Shown here piece after piece: positions 49,736 through 57,020 of a stretch of 64,000 nucleotides of DNA. Positions within the stretch are counted from its first letter, which is position 1; each line of letters starts with the position of its first letter. Below the pieces are notes generated by a model. That model did no database searches and was not told the origin of the DNA. It worked only from the letters and a program-made list of their open reading frames with translations. The DNA is from JAAZIN01 sp964464625 (GTDB lineage Bacteria > Bacillota > Dethiobacteria > DTU022). The DNA lies in assembly GCA_964464625.1 (NCBI GenBank), contig CAYXKD010000004.1, positions 7,717 to 71,716 of the forward strand, written 5' to 3'. The translations under genes and the position numbers were made by a program.

Positions 49736-51697
49736 TTATATTACAGCCAGACCCAGGCGCAGGCAGCTGGCGCAGCGCCCCGCTTCACGCAGCGCTACAG
49801 GCGGCCCGTCAAAACCCAGTTCCGCTTCGGAAAATCCTTTTATTCTTTCAGCAACAGGTGCGCAGGCTTCATGCTCCCGAGGCAGGTTGCCGATAAGCGG
49901 CGGCTTCTCGGCAGGATTGTACACACCTGTCTTTTCCACAAAATTCTCCATGGCCAGCTGCTGCGAGACAGCCACTTCCCCTCTGCTCAGGTAGCTGTCA
50001 AGGGCCTCCACAGCCTTGTTGGCCGAGGCTATGGCCTCGATAACGGTGCGGGCGCCGAGCACTGTGTCGCCTGCGGCAAAGACGCCGGGCGCCGTTGTGG
50101 CCATGGTCAGCGGATCGGCGGCGATAACGCCGCGCTCCGTAAGCTCCACGCCGCTGTCAGCGGTCAGGAAACTGAGGTCGGCCACCTGGCCGATGGCCGG
50201 CACGATCATATCCACATCGAGAATGAATTCCGATCCTTTCACCGGCACGGGACGGCGCCGGCCGCTGCTGTCCGGTTCGCCCAGCTCCATGCGGATGCAT
50301 TCCATGCCCACAACGCGGCCCTCTTCGGCGAGAATCCGCGTGGGGTTGGCCAGCAGGTGAAATCTCACTCCCTCTTCCTCGGCGGCGACGATCTCCGCCA
50401 CATTGGCGGGCATCTCGGCGCGGGAGCGGCGGTAGACCAGGTAGACCTCTTCAATGCCCAGGCGCAGCGAGGAGCGGGCGCAGTCCATGGCCACGTTGCC
50501 CCCGCCGATGACGGCGACGCGCCTCCCCAGCTCCATCTCCTGGTGCAAGTTCACGCGGCGCAAATATTCAACCCCCGGGAAGAAGCCCCTGTACCCGGCA
50601 TCTTCGCCTTCCACCCGCATGGAGGAGCTCTCGTGCAGACCTGTGGCAATAAGTACGGCCGCATATCCGTCGCGGCGCAGCTCCTCAAAAGTGATATCCT
50701 GACCGATCCGCGTGTTCAGCCTGATCTCCACGCCCAGGGATTTGACCAGGTCGATTTCACCGTTCAGGATGTCCCGCGGCAGCCGGTAACTGGGAATGCC
50801 CACCGCCAGCATCCCGCCGGCCACGGGCAGGGCCTCAAAAATCGTGACGCGGTAACCCTTGCGGGCCAGCTGGTAAGCGGCGTTCAGTCCCGCCGGGCCC
50901 GCTCCGATCACGGCCACTTTTTTGGCGTCAGGAGCGACTATTACCGCCGGATCAAGGGGGATACCGCTATTTTTCACCTCAAAATCGGCCACAAATCTTT
51001 TCAATACCCGGATGGATACAGCATCGTCAAGAGGCCGGCGGCGGCAGTTGTCCTCGCAGGGATGCACGCAGACCCTGCCCAGCACCCCCACCAGGGGTGT
51101 TTTTTCGCGAATAACAGCGAGAGATTCTTCGTAAAACCCGCCGCTGATCATCCCCACGTACAGGGGAATATCCACATGAGCAGGACAGCCGTTCCGGCAG
51201 GGGGCCGTTAAGAGGGAGCGGTAGATAAGACCATTGTCTGCCGCCCTTTCCGGTGAGCCCAGGAGGGCTTCAAAGTCGCTGCGAAAATGTTCAAGAGCAT
51301 GGAGCAGGGGTACCGGTGCAGACTGGCCCAGTTCGCAAAGCGAGCTCTCCTTGACCATCCGCCCCAGGCGCTCCAGCACAATGAGATCAACCTCAGTCCC
51401 CTTCCCCCCGGCCAGTTTCTCCAGATGATTGTAGATCACGCGTGTGCCGACCCGGCAAGGTACGCAGCGGCCGCATGATTCCTGCTGCACCACTTTGAAA
51501 TACTGCCGCAAGGCCTCCACAATATTAACCTGCGGATCAATGAGCACCAGTCCCGCCCAACCCAGAAAGGCTTTCAGCGGCGCACCCTCCAATTCCGCAG
51601 GCAGTTTCAGTTCAGCCAGATCCAGCCGCTCAGCGGGATCTTTTTCTCGTTCGTCAATTATCTCATTTTTCCAGCTGCTGAATAAAATTTTAGCCAT
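49736..51697 (-). CDS. NuoF C-terminal domain fused to GltD-type NAD(P)H:acceptor oxidoreductase
   Basis: 653 aa. Residues 1-150 match the C-terminal part of NuoF/HydB (SLBB-like part, then SCGRCVPCRVGTR with the Cys3 [4Fe-4S] set) but lack the NADH/FMN-binding half. Residues about 165-653 are a GltD-like module: Fe-S Cys (CRNGCPAHVDIP; CVHPCEDNCRR), FAD motif VAVIGAGPAGLNAAYQLARKG and NAD(P) motif VAVIGGGNVAMDCARSSLRLG, ending with more Cys (CASCLRLG). It probably passes electrons between NAD(P)H and the NuoG-like partner. ATG 51697 follows GAGGGG. The physiological partner is unknown. Confidence 0.85.
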   Translation of the reverse strand: MAKILFSSWKNEIIDEREKDPAERLDLAELKLPAELEGAPLKAFLGWAGLVLIDPQVNIVEALRQYFKVVQQESCGRCVPCRVGTRVIYNHLEKLAGGKGTEVDLIVLERLGRMVKESSLCELGQSAPVPLLHALEHFRSDFEALLGSPERAADNGLIYRSLLTAPCRNGCPAHVDIPLYVGMISGGFYEESLAVIREKTPLVGVLGRVCVHPCEDNCRRRPLDDAVSIRVLKRFVADFEVKNSGIPLDPAVIVAPDAKKVAVIGAGPAGLNAAYQLARKGYRVTIFEALPVAGGMLAVGIPSYRLPRDILNGEIDLVKSLGVEIRLNTRIGQDITFEELRRDGYAAVLIATGLHESSSMRVEGEDAGYRGFFPGVEYLRRVNLHQEMELGRRVAVIGGGNVAMDCARSSLRLGIEEVYLVYRRSRAEMPANVAEIVAAEEEGVRFHLLANPTRILAEEGRVVGMECIRMELGEPDSSGRRRPVPVKGSEFILDVDMIVPAIGQVADLSFLTADSGVELTERGVIAADPLTMATTAPGVFAAGDTVLGARTVIEAIASANKAVEALDSYLSRGEVAVSQQLAMENFVEKTGVYNPAEKPPLIGNLPREHEACAPVAERIKGFSEAELGFDGPPVALREAGRCASCLRLGLAVI

Positions 51698-51778
51698 ATT
51701 CCCCTCACTCCCTCAGGAAATAGCGGAGAGAAAGCTCTCCTCTTCCTTTTTTATATAAAACCGGCCAACCTCCTTTGC

Positions 51779-51895
51779 TCACATTCCCACTTTTTTGCAG
51801 CCCGGCGCCTCGCTGATATATGTTCCAGCACCAGACATCAGAGCAGATAATATGATAATGGCTCCGGCACATACCTTAATTATGATTCGCCACAT
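51779..51895 (-). CDS. Possible 38-aa membrane peptide
   Basis: Short frame 33 bases after the TsaD-like stop: basic-hydrophobic N-terminus MWRIIIKVCAGAIIILSAL, then a polar tail. GAAGAGG lies 12 bases before the ATG (six before an in-frame ATC). It precedes the NuoF-GltD gene. Hydrophobic pattern and a ribosome binding site are the only support, and it may be chance. The rest of 51698-51928 is AT-rich and could carry a promoter I cannot place. Confidence 0.3.
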   Translation of the reverse strand: MWRIIIKVCAGAIIILSALMSGAGTYISEAPGCKKVGM

Positions 51896-51928
51896 TTTGA
51901 TTATTTTCCTCTTCACTGATGGATATTT

Positions 51929-52897
51929 CTATATTTTAATTACACCGGCCGCCCCGCAGCGCCGCGCCGCTATTACCGCCAGGCCGGCTCCATTATCCCC
52001 GGCGAATTCCGGCGAGGCAAAGTGAAATGGCGCGGCAGGCCCTTTTTCCATGAGCCGTTGGCGGATAAAGGCATTTGCCGCCACACCGCCCACAACTAAA
52101 ACAGCTTCGTATGTGTCATGATGGTATGATGCCTGAAGCGCCGCCGCCAGGGAATCGGCGATGCAGATCTCCACGGCGCGGGCCAGATCAGGGCCATGGC
52201 AGCCCTGCTGCAGCAACCTCCCGGCATGGCTGGCCGGTCCGGAGAAGCTCATCTCCGTTCCCTTTACGGCCAGGGGAAGGAGGATCGCCCCTGTTGTGCC
52301 CTGGCGGGCACACTTTTCCAGGGCGGGGCCTGCAGGAAAGGGAAATCCCAGGGAGAGGCCGATGCGATCGACAAACTGCCCTGCATTGAGATCTGTTGTG
52401 CCGCCCACAGGGGTGATCTCCAGGGCGCCCCCCTGCAGCTCGCTGACAGAGAGCAGCTCGGTAGTGCCGCCGGAAAGATGGATGGCCAGATAGCGCGCCG
52501 GGGGGAGGCCCGCCGACCAGAGGCCGGCGGCCAGATGGCCCTCCTGGTGGGAAAGGGCATAGAAGGGGATCCCCAGCGAAGAGGCGATGAGCGCGCCGGC
52601 AGTCTCGCTCACTTTGAATACCGGCATGTATGAGCCCGCCACAGGGCGCGGCCGGACCGCCGCGGCGGCCGCAGCCAGCGGTGTTTTCTTCAGGCAGGCG
52701 GCGCCCTCTTCCCAGAGCAGGGGCAGGTTCCTTACATGGGCAAACACCGCCTCAGACTGGCGCAGACCCAGCCCGCCCCGGTGCACCGGCAGCTGCCTGC
52801 GCCCATCCCAGATGAGCTTCTCCTCCCCATCGATAAGGGCCAGCGAGGTGGTGTAGGCCGAGCAGTCCACCCCTAAAAAAAGACCTTTATTTTTCAT
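51929..52897 (-). CDS. TsaD/Kae1-like ASKHA protein (peptidase M22 family)
   Basis: 322 aa. Starts as FLGVDCSAYTTSLALIDG (ATPase phosphate loop), carries the metal-binding HQEGH motif (SHQEGHLAAGLWSA), LSGGTTELLSV, and the terminal nucleotide loop VVGGVAANAFIRQRL...FAGDNGAGLA. Resembles TsaD, which makes t6A in tRNA, but lies in the nusB cluster where Clostridia keep a divergent TsaD paralogue. Whether this is the functional TsaD is open. ATG 52897 overlaps the nusB end by 11 bases; no ribosome binding site, so coupled translation is likely. Confidence 0.82.
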   Translation of the reverse strand: MKNKGLFLGVDCSAYTTSLALIDGEEKLIWDGRRQLPVHRGGLGLRQSEAVFAHVRNLPLLWEEGAACLKKTPLAAAAAAVRPRPVAGSYMPVFKVSETAGALIASSLGIPFYALSHQEGHLAAGLWSAGLPPARYLAIHLSGGTTELLSVSELQGGALEITPVGGTTDLNAGQFVDRIGLSLGFPFPAGPALEKCARQGTTGAILLPLAVKGTEMSFSGPASHAGRLLQQGCHGPDLARAVEICIADSLAAALQASYHHDTYEAVLVVGGVAANAFIRQRLMEKGPAAPFHFASPEFAGDNGAGLAVIAARRCGAAGVIKI

Positions 52898-53303
52898 GGT
52901 CTGTACATTCAGCGGCAGCCCGATCAAGAACACCGTTGATGAAAGCAACAGCTTCTTCACTGCTGCCGTATTTCTTCGCCAACTCCAGCGATTCGTTAAT
53001 CGCCACCGCATTGGGAATATCGGGGCGGTGTAGAATCTCGAAAAGAGCGAGGCGCATGAGATTGCGGTCAACTGCGCAGAGGCGCTGCAGCTCCCAGTGG
53101 ATGAGGTATTTCTGAATAAGGCGATCCACCTCGAGACGGTGAAAAACAGTCCCCTCAACCATTTCCCGGGAAAACTGCATCTCGCTCTCGCTCAGGCTTA
53201 ACCCTTTCAGACTGTAGCGCAGGGCATGTTCAGTGGTGCATTTACCGAGGTCAATTTGAAAAAGAGCCTTGAAGGCCGCTTCACGGGCCAGGCGACGAGA
53301 CAA
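52887..53303 (-). CDS. nusB: Transcription antitermination protein NusB
   Basis: 138 aa. Helical NusB fold: LSRRLAREAAFKALFQIDLG at the N-terminus, LIQKYL...LQRLCAVDRNLMRLALFEIL and the family end IPNAVAINESLELAKKYGSSEEAVAFINGVLDRAA. Start TTG 53303, eight bases after AGGAGG; the frame upstream re-reads DUF2273. Binds NusE and boxA for rRNA antitermination. Confidence 0.95.
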   Translation of the reverse strand: MSRRLAREAAFKALFQIDLGKCTTEHALRYSLKGLSLSESEMQFSREMVEGTVFHRLEVDRLIQKYLIHWELQRLCAVDRNLMRLALFEILHRPDIPNAVAINESLELAKKYGSSEEAVAFINGVLDRAAAECTDHEK

Positions 53304-53349
53304 TATGTTAGCCTCCTGAGTGGTGCATGTTCGGTATGTTCGTGTTCGG

Positions 53350-53565
53350 TCAAAAATCGCCCCGGGATGAAAAGAGACGTTCAAAAAACTTGCGAATGCT
53401 TTCATCGAATTCAAGCCGCCAACCGATGAAAACCCCCAGCGCGATAAAAGCGAAAATCAGCAGGGTTCCCCATCCATAGCTCAGCACCAGCAGGGCTGTA
53501 ATAAGGCCTAAAATACCGCCTGTTATTTTTCCCCAGTGTTTCCCCAAGAAAACCCAGAAGTTAAT
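53350..53565 (-). CDS. DUF2273 small membrane protein, probable ATT start
   Basis: 71 aa, two transmembrane segments (about 13-31 and 33-50), ending with a charged helix (ESIRKFFERLF). Reading from ATT 53565 gives INFWVFLGKHWGKITGGILG, matching the DUF2273 N-terminus (MNFWELFEQHRGK type). GGGGGGAG lies five bases before that ATT. The only standard start, TTG 53547, has no ribosome binding site and drops the conserved NFW. An in-frame TAA lies upstream with no ATG, GTG or TTG between. Encoded between amaP and nusB as in other Firmicutes. Confidence 0.85.
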   Translation of the reverse strand: MNFWVFLGKHWGKITGGILGLITALLVLSYGWGTLLIFAFIALGVFIGWRLEFDESIRKFFERLFSSRGDF

Positions 53566-53598
53566 TTTCGCTCCCCCCCATTCAACTTATTTGACCTT

Positions 53599-54135
53599 TT
53601 ATTTGACCTTGACGGGAACCTGATCCAGGATAATATTCTCAACTTTAACTTTCACTTCGCTGACAATGATGCCCGTGATCTCTTCGAGGTATTCTTTAAC
53701 CTGCCGCTGCAGCTCACCGGCCAGTTCGGGCAAATTCTGATCAGGCAAAACTCTCACTACCAGGTAGACAACCAGGCCCTGGGGAGTTCGGGCCACGCTC
53801 CGGCTGCTGTCCCGGATCCCCCTTACCTGCTGCAATACCCTTAATACCATATTTTCCAGAGCGCTCAGTGTAATGCTCACTTCACCGAATTCCCCCACAT
53901 GCAAAAGCGTATCCGGCTTTGGCCGGGGGGGTGAGCTAAATCCTATTAAAATGGGAATCAGGCCGGCCACGGTCAATGCACCGCCGGCATAAAGAAGGGC
54001 ATTCCGCCCGTAAAGGCCGAGCAGGCCCGATCCATAGCCGCCAAGGGGCATGTATATGGCCCCCAGCAGAAATATGCCTGTCCCCAACACCAACAAGCCA
54101 AGAAGAACGAGAAGAACCCGCCTGATTGCTTCCAT
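53599..54135 (-). CDS. amaP: AmaP-like membrane anchor of Asp23
   Basis: 178 aa. Two N-terminal membrane segments (about 7-30, 45-65) then an Asp23/Gls24-like soluble part (VSITLSALENMVLRVLQQVRGI; LAGELQRQVKEYLEEITGIIVSEVKVKV). AmaP tethers Asp23 to the membrane in staphylococci. It follows asp23 and precedes DUF2273, the conserved order. ATG 54135; the AAGGGG box is 13 bases away. Confidence 0.85.
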   Translation of the reverse strand: MEAIRRVLLVLLGLLVLGTGIFLLGAIYMPLGGYGSGLLGLYGRNALLYAGGALTVAGLIPILIGFSSPPRPKPDTLLHVGEFGEVSITLSALENMVLRVLQQVRGIRDSSRSVARTPQGLVVYLVVRVLPDQNLPELAGELQRQVKEYLEEITGIIVSEVKVKVENIILDQVPVKVK

Positions 54136-54320
54136 CGCTTTATATCAACCCCTTGAGGTTTTTATTTAACAAGCGGGCCGGATCCCTGCTGTGCCGCGGC
54201 AGGAGCCCTCCATCAGGGCCGGGGAAGGAAGCCCCTTGCCCGGCGGCCCCACCGTGCCATGCCGTGCCCGGGCCGGCGGGCCCGGGGCAGGTGCGGCAAC
54301 AGGGATCGGCCGGCCCCACC

Positions 54321-54725
54321 CTACTTCAGGTTCGATTCGTCTCCTTCGCCGCCCTTCTCCTTTGTGGGGAAACTCACGCCCTGAACATGCACATTTACCT
54401 GTAAAACCCTCAGTCCCGTCATCTCTTCTATCGCCTTTTTAACATTTTCCTGGATTCCCCAGGCAACATCGGGAATGCGCACGCCATAGGTAACGACGAT
54501 ATGCAGATCCACCTTCGCCTCTTCTGTGCCCACTTCCACCTTGACACCCTTGGAAAGGCTGCGGCGGCCCAGGACCTCGGCAATGCCGCCGGCAAAACCG
54601 CCGCTCATGGCCGAAACGCCCTCCACTTCCGTCGCCGCCAGCCCGGCAATCACAGCTACAACATCATCGGCTATCCGAATCGTCCCGATATCGGTGCCTG
54701 CCGCCCCTTGTTCTTCCGTTGTCAT
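54321..54725 (-). CDS. asp23: Asp23/Gls24 family envelope stress protein
   Basis: 134 aa. Family motifs GTIRIADDVVAVIAGLAATEVEGV and the alpha/beta core VKVEVGTEEAKVDLHIVVTYG, then NVKKAIEEMTGLRVLQVNVHVQGV. ATG follows GGAGGAGG. First gene of asp23-amaP-DUF2273-nusB-TsaD-like and transcribed from a strong vegetative promoter at 54845-54873. In most Clostridia accB-accC lie between spoIIIAH and asp23; they are absent here. Confidence 0.93.
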   Translation of the reverse strand: MTTEEQGAAGTDIGTIRIADDVVAVIAGLAATEVEGVSAMSGGFAGGIAEVLGRRSLSKGVKVEVGTEEAKVDLHIVVTYGVRIPDVAWGIQENVKKAIEEMTGLRVLQVNVHVQGVSFPTKEKGGEGDESNLK

Positions 54726-54844
54726 GCAATTTCCTCCTCCAGATAGAGATTAAAAACACAGGAACTGCAATCATATTTCCGTCTAAAGGCAGCCCCCGCC
54801 GGCGGCGGCTGAAGGGTCCCTGCTTGCCGCCGGTTTTCAGCCCT

Positions 54845-54873
54845 ATTATACCAAACAGTGGCAACCAGTTCAA
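54845..54873 (-). promoter_or_regulatory. Vegetative promoter of asp23-nusB operon
   Basis: Minus strand TTGAAC (54868-54873), 17 bases, TATAAT (54845-54850). It lies about 120 bases before the asp23 ATG in the 219-bp gap after spoIIIAH. It marks a separate, growth-phase transcript downstream of the sporulation operon. Confidence 0.8.
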
Positions 54874-54944
54874 TTTTCGCGAAGGGATTTTCCAGGCCCG
54901 GCCGCTCCCCCGGCCGGTTCTCAAGCCGGTTTTCAGGGCTGTTC

Positions 54945-55478
54945 TCAGGGCCGGGCCATTACCTGTACATCTTCGCGATCAACACCTGCTGCAGCAGCCA
55001 CCGCTTCGGCGATCTGAATGAAGCTATTTTCATCAAGGCCCTCATGCCTCACCATCACCGTAGCCAGCTGATCCTGGTAGAAAAAAACGGCGTCATCATA
55101 GCCCTGGGCCTTGACCATGTTTTCAACGATGAGCTCCTGCTCGCGTATCCGGACGATTTCCAGGAGCATCCCCTCCGCTTCATCCTTGGCGGACTCTCCG
55201 GCATTGGGATTGTCCAGGAGAGCCTGGAGCATTTCGATGGAGCGGTCCCTGGTCCTTTCGCGCTGCAGGCGGTAATTAACGAAGAAAGCGCTCCCCTCGC
55301 CCTCGACTTCATCAAGCGATGAAAAGAGGGCAGGCTCCAGCAGAGCGTCATCTGTGAGCACATCCACGCTCGCGAGCCTGCTTTCCAGCCCCTGAATAAC
55401 CCACAGCGTTGCACCTGCGAGCAGGGCCAGGCAGCAGAGCCAGATAAGCAGCCTGCGGTTTCTCTTCAGAAAACCCAT
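54945..55478 (-). CDS. spoIIIAH: Stage III sporulation protein AH
   Basis: 177 aa. One N-terminal transmembrane segment (about 9-27) and an EscJ/YscJ-like extracytoplasmic domain (ESAKDEAEGMLLEIVRIREQELIVENMVKAQGYDDAVFFY). It pairs with forespore SpoIIQ to form the feeding-tube channel. ATG follows GGAGGTGAAAGTGA. Last gene of the spoIIIA operon. Confidence 0.95.
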   Translation of the reverse strand: MGFLKRNRRLLIWLCCLALLAGATLWVIQGLESRLASVDVLTDDALLEPALFSSLDEVEGEGSAFFVNYRLQRERTRDRSIEMLQALLDNPNAGESAKDEAEGMLLEIVRIREQELIVENMVKAQGYDDAVFFYQDQLATVMVRHEGLDENSFIQIAEAVAAAAGVDREDVQVMARP

Positions 55479-55518
55479 TCACTTTCACCTCCAAAATCCA
55501 AAATGGGGTCACCCAAAA

Positions 55519-55547
55519 GGGGGTCAGGTCTTGAAAAGCTAGTTTTT
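55519..55547. repeat. Inverted partial copy of the 47-bp repeat
   Basis: 29 bp, GGGGGTCAGGTCTTGAAAAG followed by CTAGTTTTT, is the exact reverse complement of part of the repeats at 12669-12767. It lies between the spoIIIAG stop and the spoIIIAH start. Confidence 0.85.
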
Positions 55548-55576
55548 TAGCAACAGCCCGCGGACAGCCCGCCCCC

Positions 55577-56161
55577 TCAGCGGGGCAGGACCGTAATCCT
55601 GTGCGCCGGCAGCCCCAGCAAAACCTGCAGGGCTTCAATCACCCGGGCCTTAACAGCCGGATCATCCACCCCGGCGGCCACAACAAGGACCCCGCGGTAG
55701 CGGGGCTTCCCCTCTTCGATGACCAGGGGGATCTCATTGCCCTGCTGATCCCTCAGAATGACATATGTGGTCCGCAGCGTCTCCTCAACGACCTCCCTGT
55801 TTCCTCCTCCGCTGTCGCCCTCATCTGTCCGGCGCTGCGTCTGCTCCCTGTCGGCAACAAGCTCCAGTTTCCCCGATGTTTCCGGGGTCAGAAAAAGCTC
55901 CACCTCTCCCACTCCCCTGATCTGCGACAGTATTTCAGAAAGGCGGCAGATAAACTGCTCTTCCGACCAGGTCGAGCCGGCTTCAGGCAGGCTCGCCGCC
56001 GCCGGCGGCTCTTTCTTTTTACCGTAACTAAAAAAGGAGTTAAAGAGCAGCAATCCTATCCCCAGCACGAGCAGCAGAAGAAGCAGCGGTCCGCTTTTCC
56101 GGCGCGCACCATCTTTTTCGGCGGGGCTAAAAATCTGGCTCCACCGCTCCCAAAATCCCAA
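55577..56161 (-). CDS. spoIIIAG: Stage III sporulation protein AG
   Basis: 194 aa. Single transmembrane segment (about 24-42) and a ring-forming extracytoplasmic domain (ILSQIRGVGEVELFLTPE, then YRGVLVVAAGVDDPAVKARVIEALQVLLGLPAHRI), typical of SpoIIIAG, which forms a large channel ring. A variable Glu/Arg/Gly loop lies between. TTG 56161 follows AGGAGG. Confidence 0.93.
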   Translation of the reverse strand: MGFWERWSQIFSPAEKDGARRKSGPLLLLLLVLGIGLLLFNSFFSYGKKKEPPAAASLPEAGSTWSEEQFICRLSEILSQIRGVGEVELFLTPETSGKLELVADREQTQRRTDEGDSGGGNREVVEETLRTTYVILRDQQGNEIPLVIEEGKPRYRGVLVVAAGVDDPAVKARVIEALQVLLGLPAHRITVLPR

Positions 56162-56326
56162 TCGCCTCTGCCTCCTTCTCCCTCTGTTGTCATCCCGGCG
56201 GCTCCCCTCCGCCCCGGCAGGAACCGGGTTTCAGGCGCATCTCCCCTGCAATCCCCCCCGCAAAGGCTGTACGCCTCTTGCAGGAGCGGGGCGGGCTGCG
56301 GTCCCCCGGGGTCCCGGGGTGGCTCC

Positions 56327-57010
56327 TCATTCGCAGAGGGTCACCCTGACCTGCTCCGGAGGAAGCCTTAGCAGTTCCGCCAGAGAGCGCTCCAGCCCCG
56401 GCAGGGTGGAGGCGGGGCCCTCCCCCTCGCCCTCGACTTCACCCCGGCCTTCAGCCTGGCCTTCACCCTCGCCCCGGCCCTCCCCCTCGCCCCGGCCTTC
56501 GCCGGCTTCACCCCTGTTCGCTCCCACAATTACAGGCTCTATGCTCACCGGAGCAATCATCCCCTCTTCGCCGGCTGCAGCTTTGACCTGCAGATGGACC
56601 TTCAAAGGAGCACCAAAAGAGCTGCTCTCCTCATCCTCATCCAGAACCAGCCGGGCTTCTTCAAGCTGCCATTTGCCTGAAGCGGCGACCTCTTCGCGGA
56701 GCGCAGCAACAAGGGCTCTGCGGCACTGATCCAGAACCTGCCGGCTGTAAGCCCTGCCGATGCCCTCCTTCTCCCTCTCCGCAAAGGCGGTGCTATCCGC
56801 CGCCGGCTCTGCGGCAAAGATTGGATCAATGGCGGGAAGCCTGCCGATGAGGGCAGCAATGGCGCCCACAACCATCAGGATAACGATGAGCCCTGTGACC
56901 AGACGGATGTAGCGGTGAAATTCCCCCCGGGGCAGCAGCATCTCCAGCAGGACATTGAGAAATATAATCACAATAAGGTTGCGCACAAGGTCGCCCATTA
57001 CCGGTATCAT
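56327..57010 (-). CDS. spoIIIAF: Stage III sporulation protein AF with repeat tract
   Basis: 227 aa. Two N-terminal membrane segments and the family core MGDLVRNLIVIIFLNVLLEMLLP, YIRLVTGLIVILMVV. The C-terminal half carries a Gly/Glu/Arg-rich tract (about residues 165-195; units GEGEGR and GEVEGEG) before the conserved end LAELLRLPPEQVRVTL. ATG follows GGGGTGAGCCG. Its tract is one of several such insertions in conserved genes of this window. Confidence 0.92.
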   Translation of the reverse strand: MIPVMGDLVRNLIVIIFLNVLLEMLLPRGEFHRYIRLVTGLIVILMVVGAIAALIGRLPAIDPIFAAEPAADSTAFAEREKEGIGRAYSRQVLDQCRRALVAALREEVAASGKWQLEEARLVLDEDEESSSFGAPLKVHLQVKAAAGEEGMIAPVSIEPVIVGANRGEAGEGRGEGEGRGEGEGQAEGRGEVEGEGEGPASTLPGLERSLAELLRLPPEQVRVTLCE

Positions 57011-57020
57011 CGGCTCACCC

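Noticed and set aside
49658..51211. Very long plus-strand open frame (517 codons) opposite NuoF-GltD
   Set aside because: GC-rich genes commonly give long antisense frames; the minus-strand product has complete motifs and the plus frame has none.
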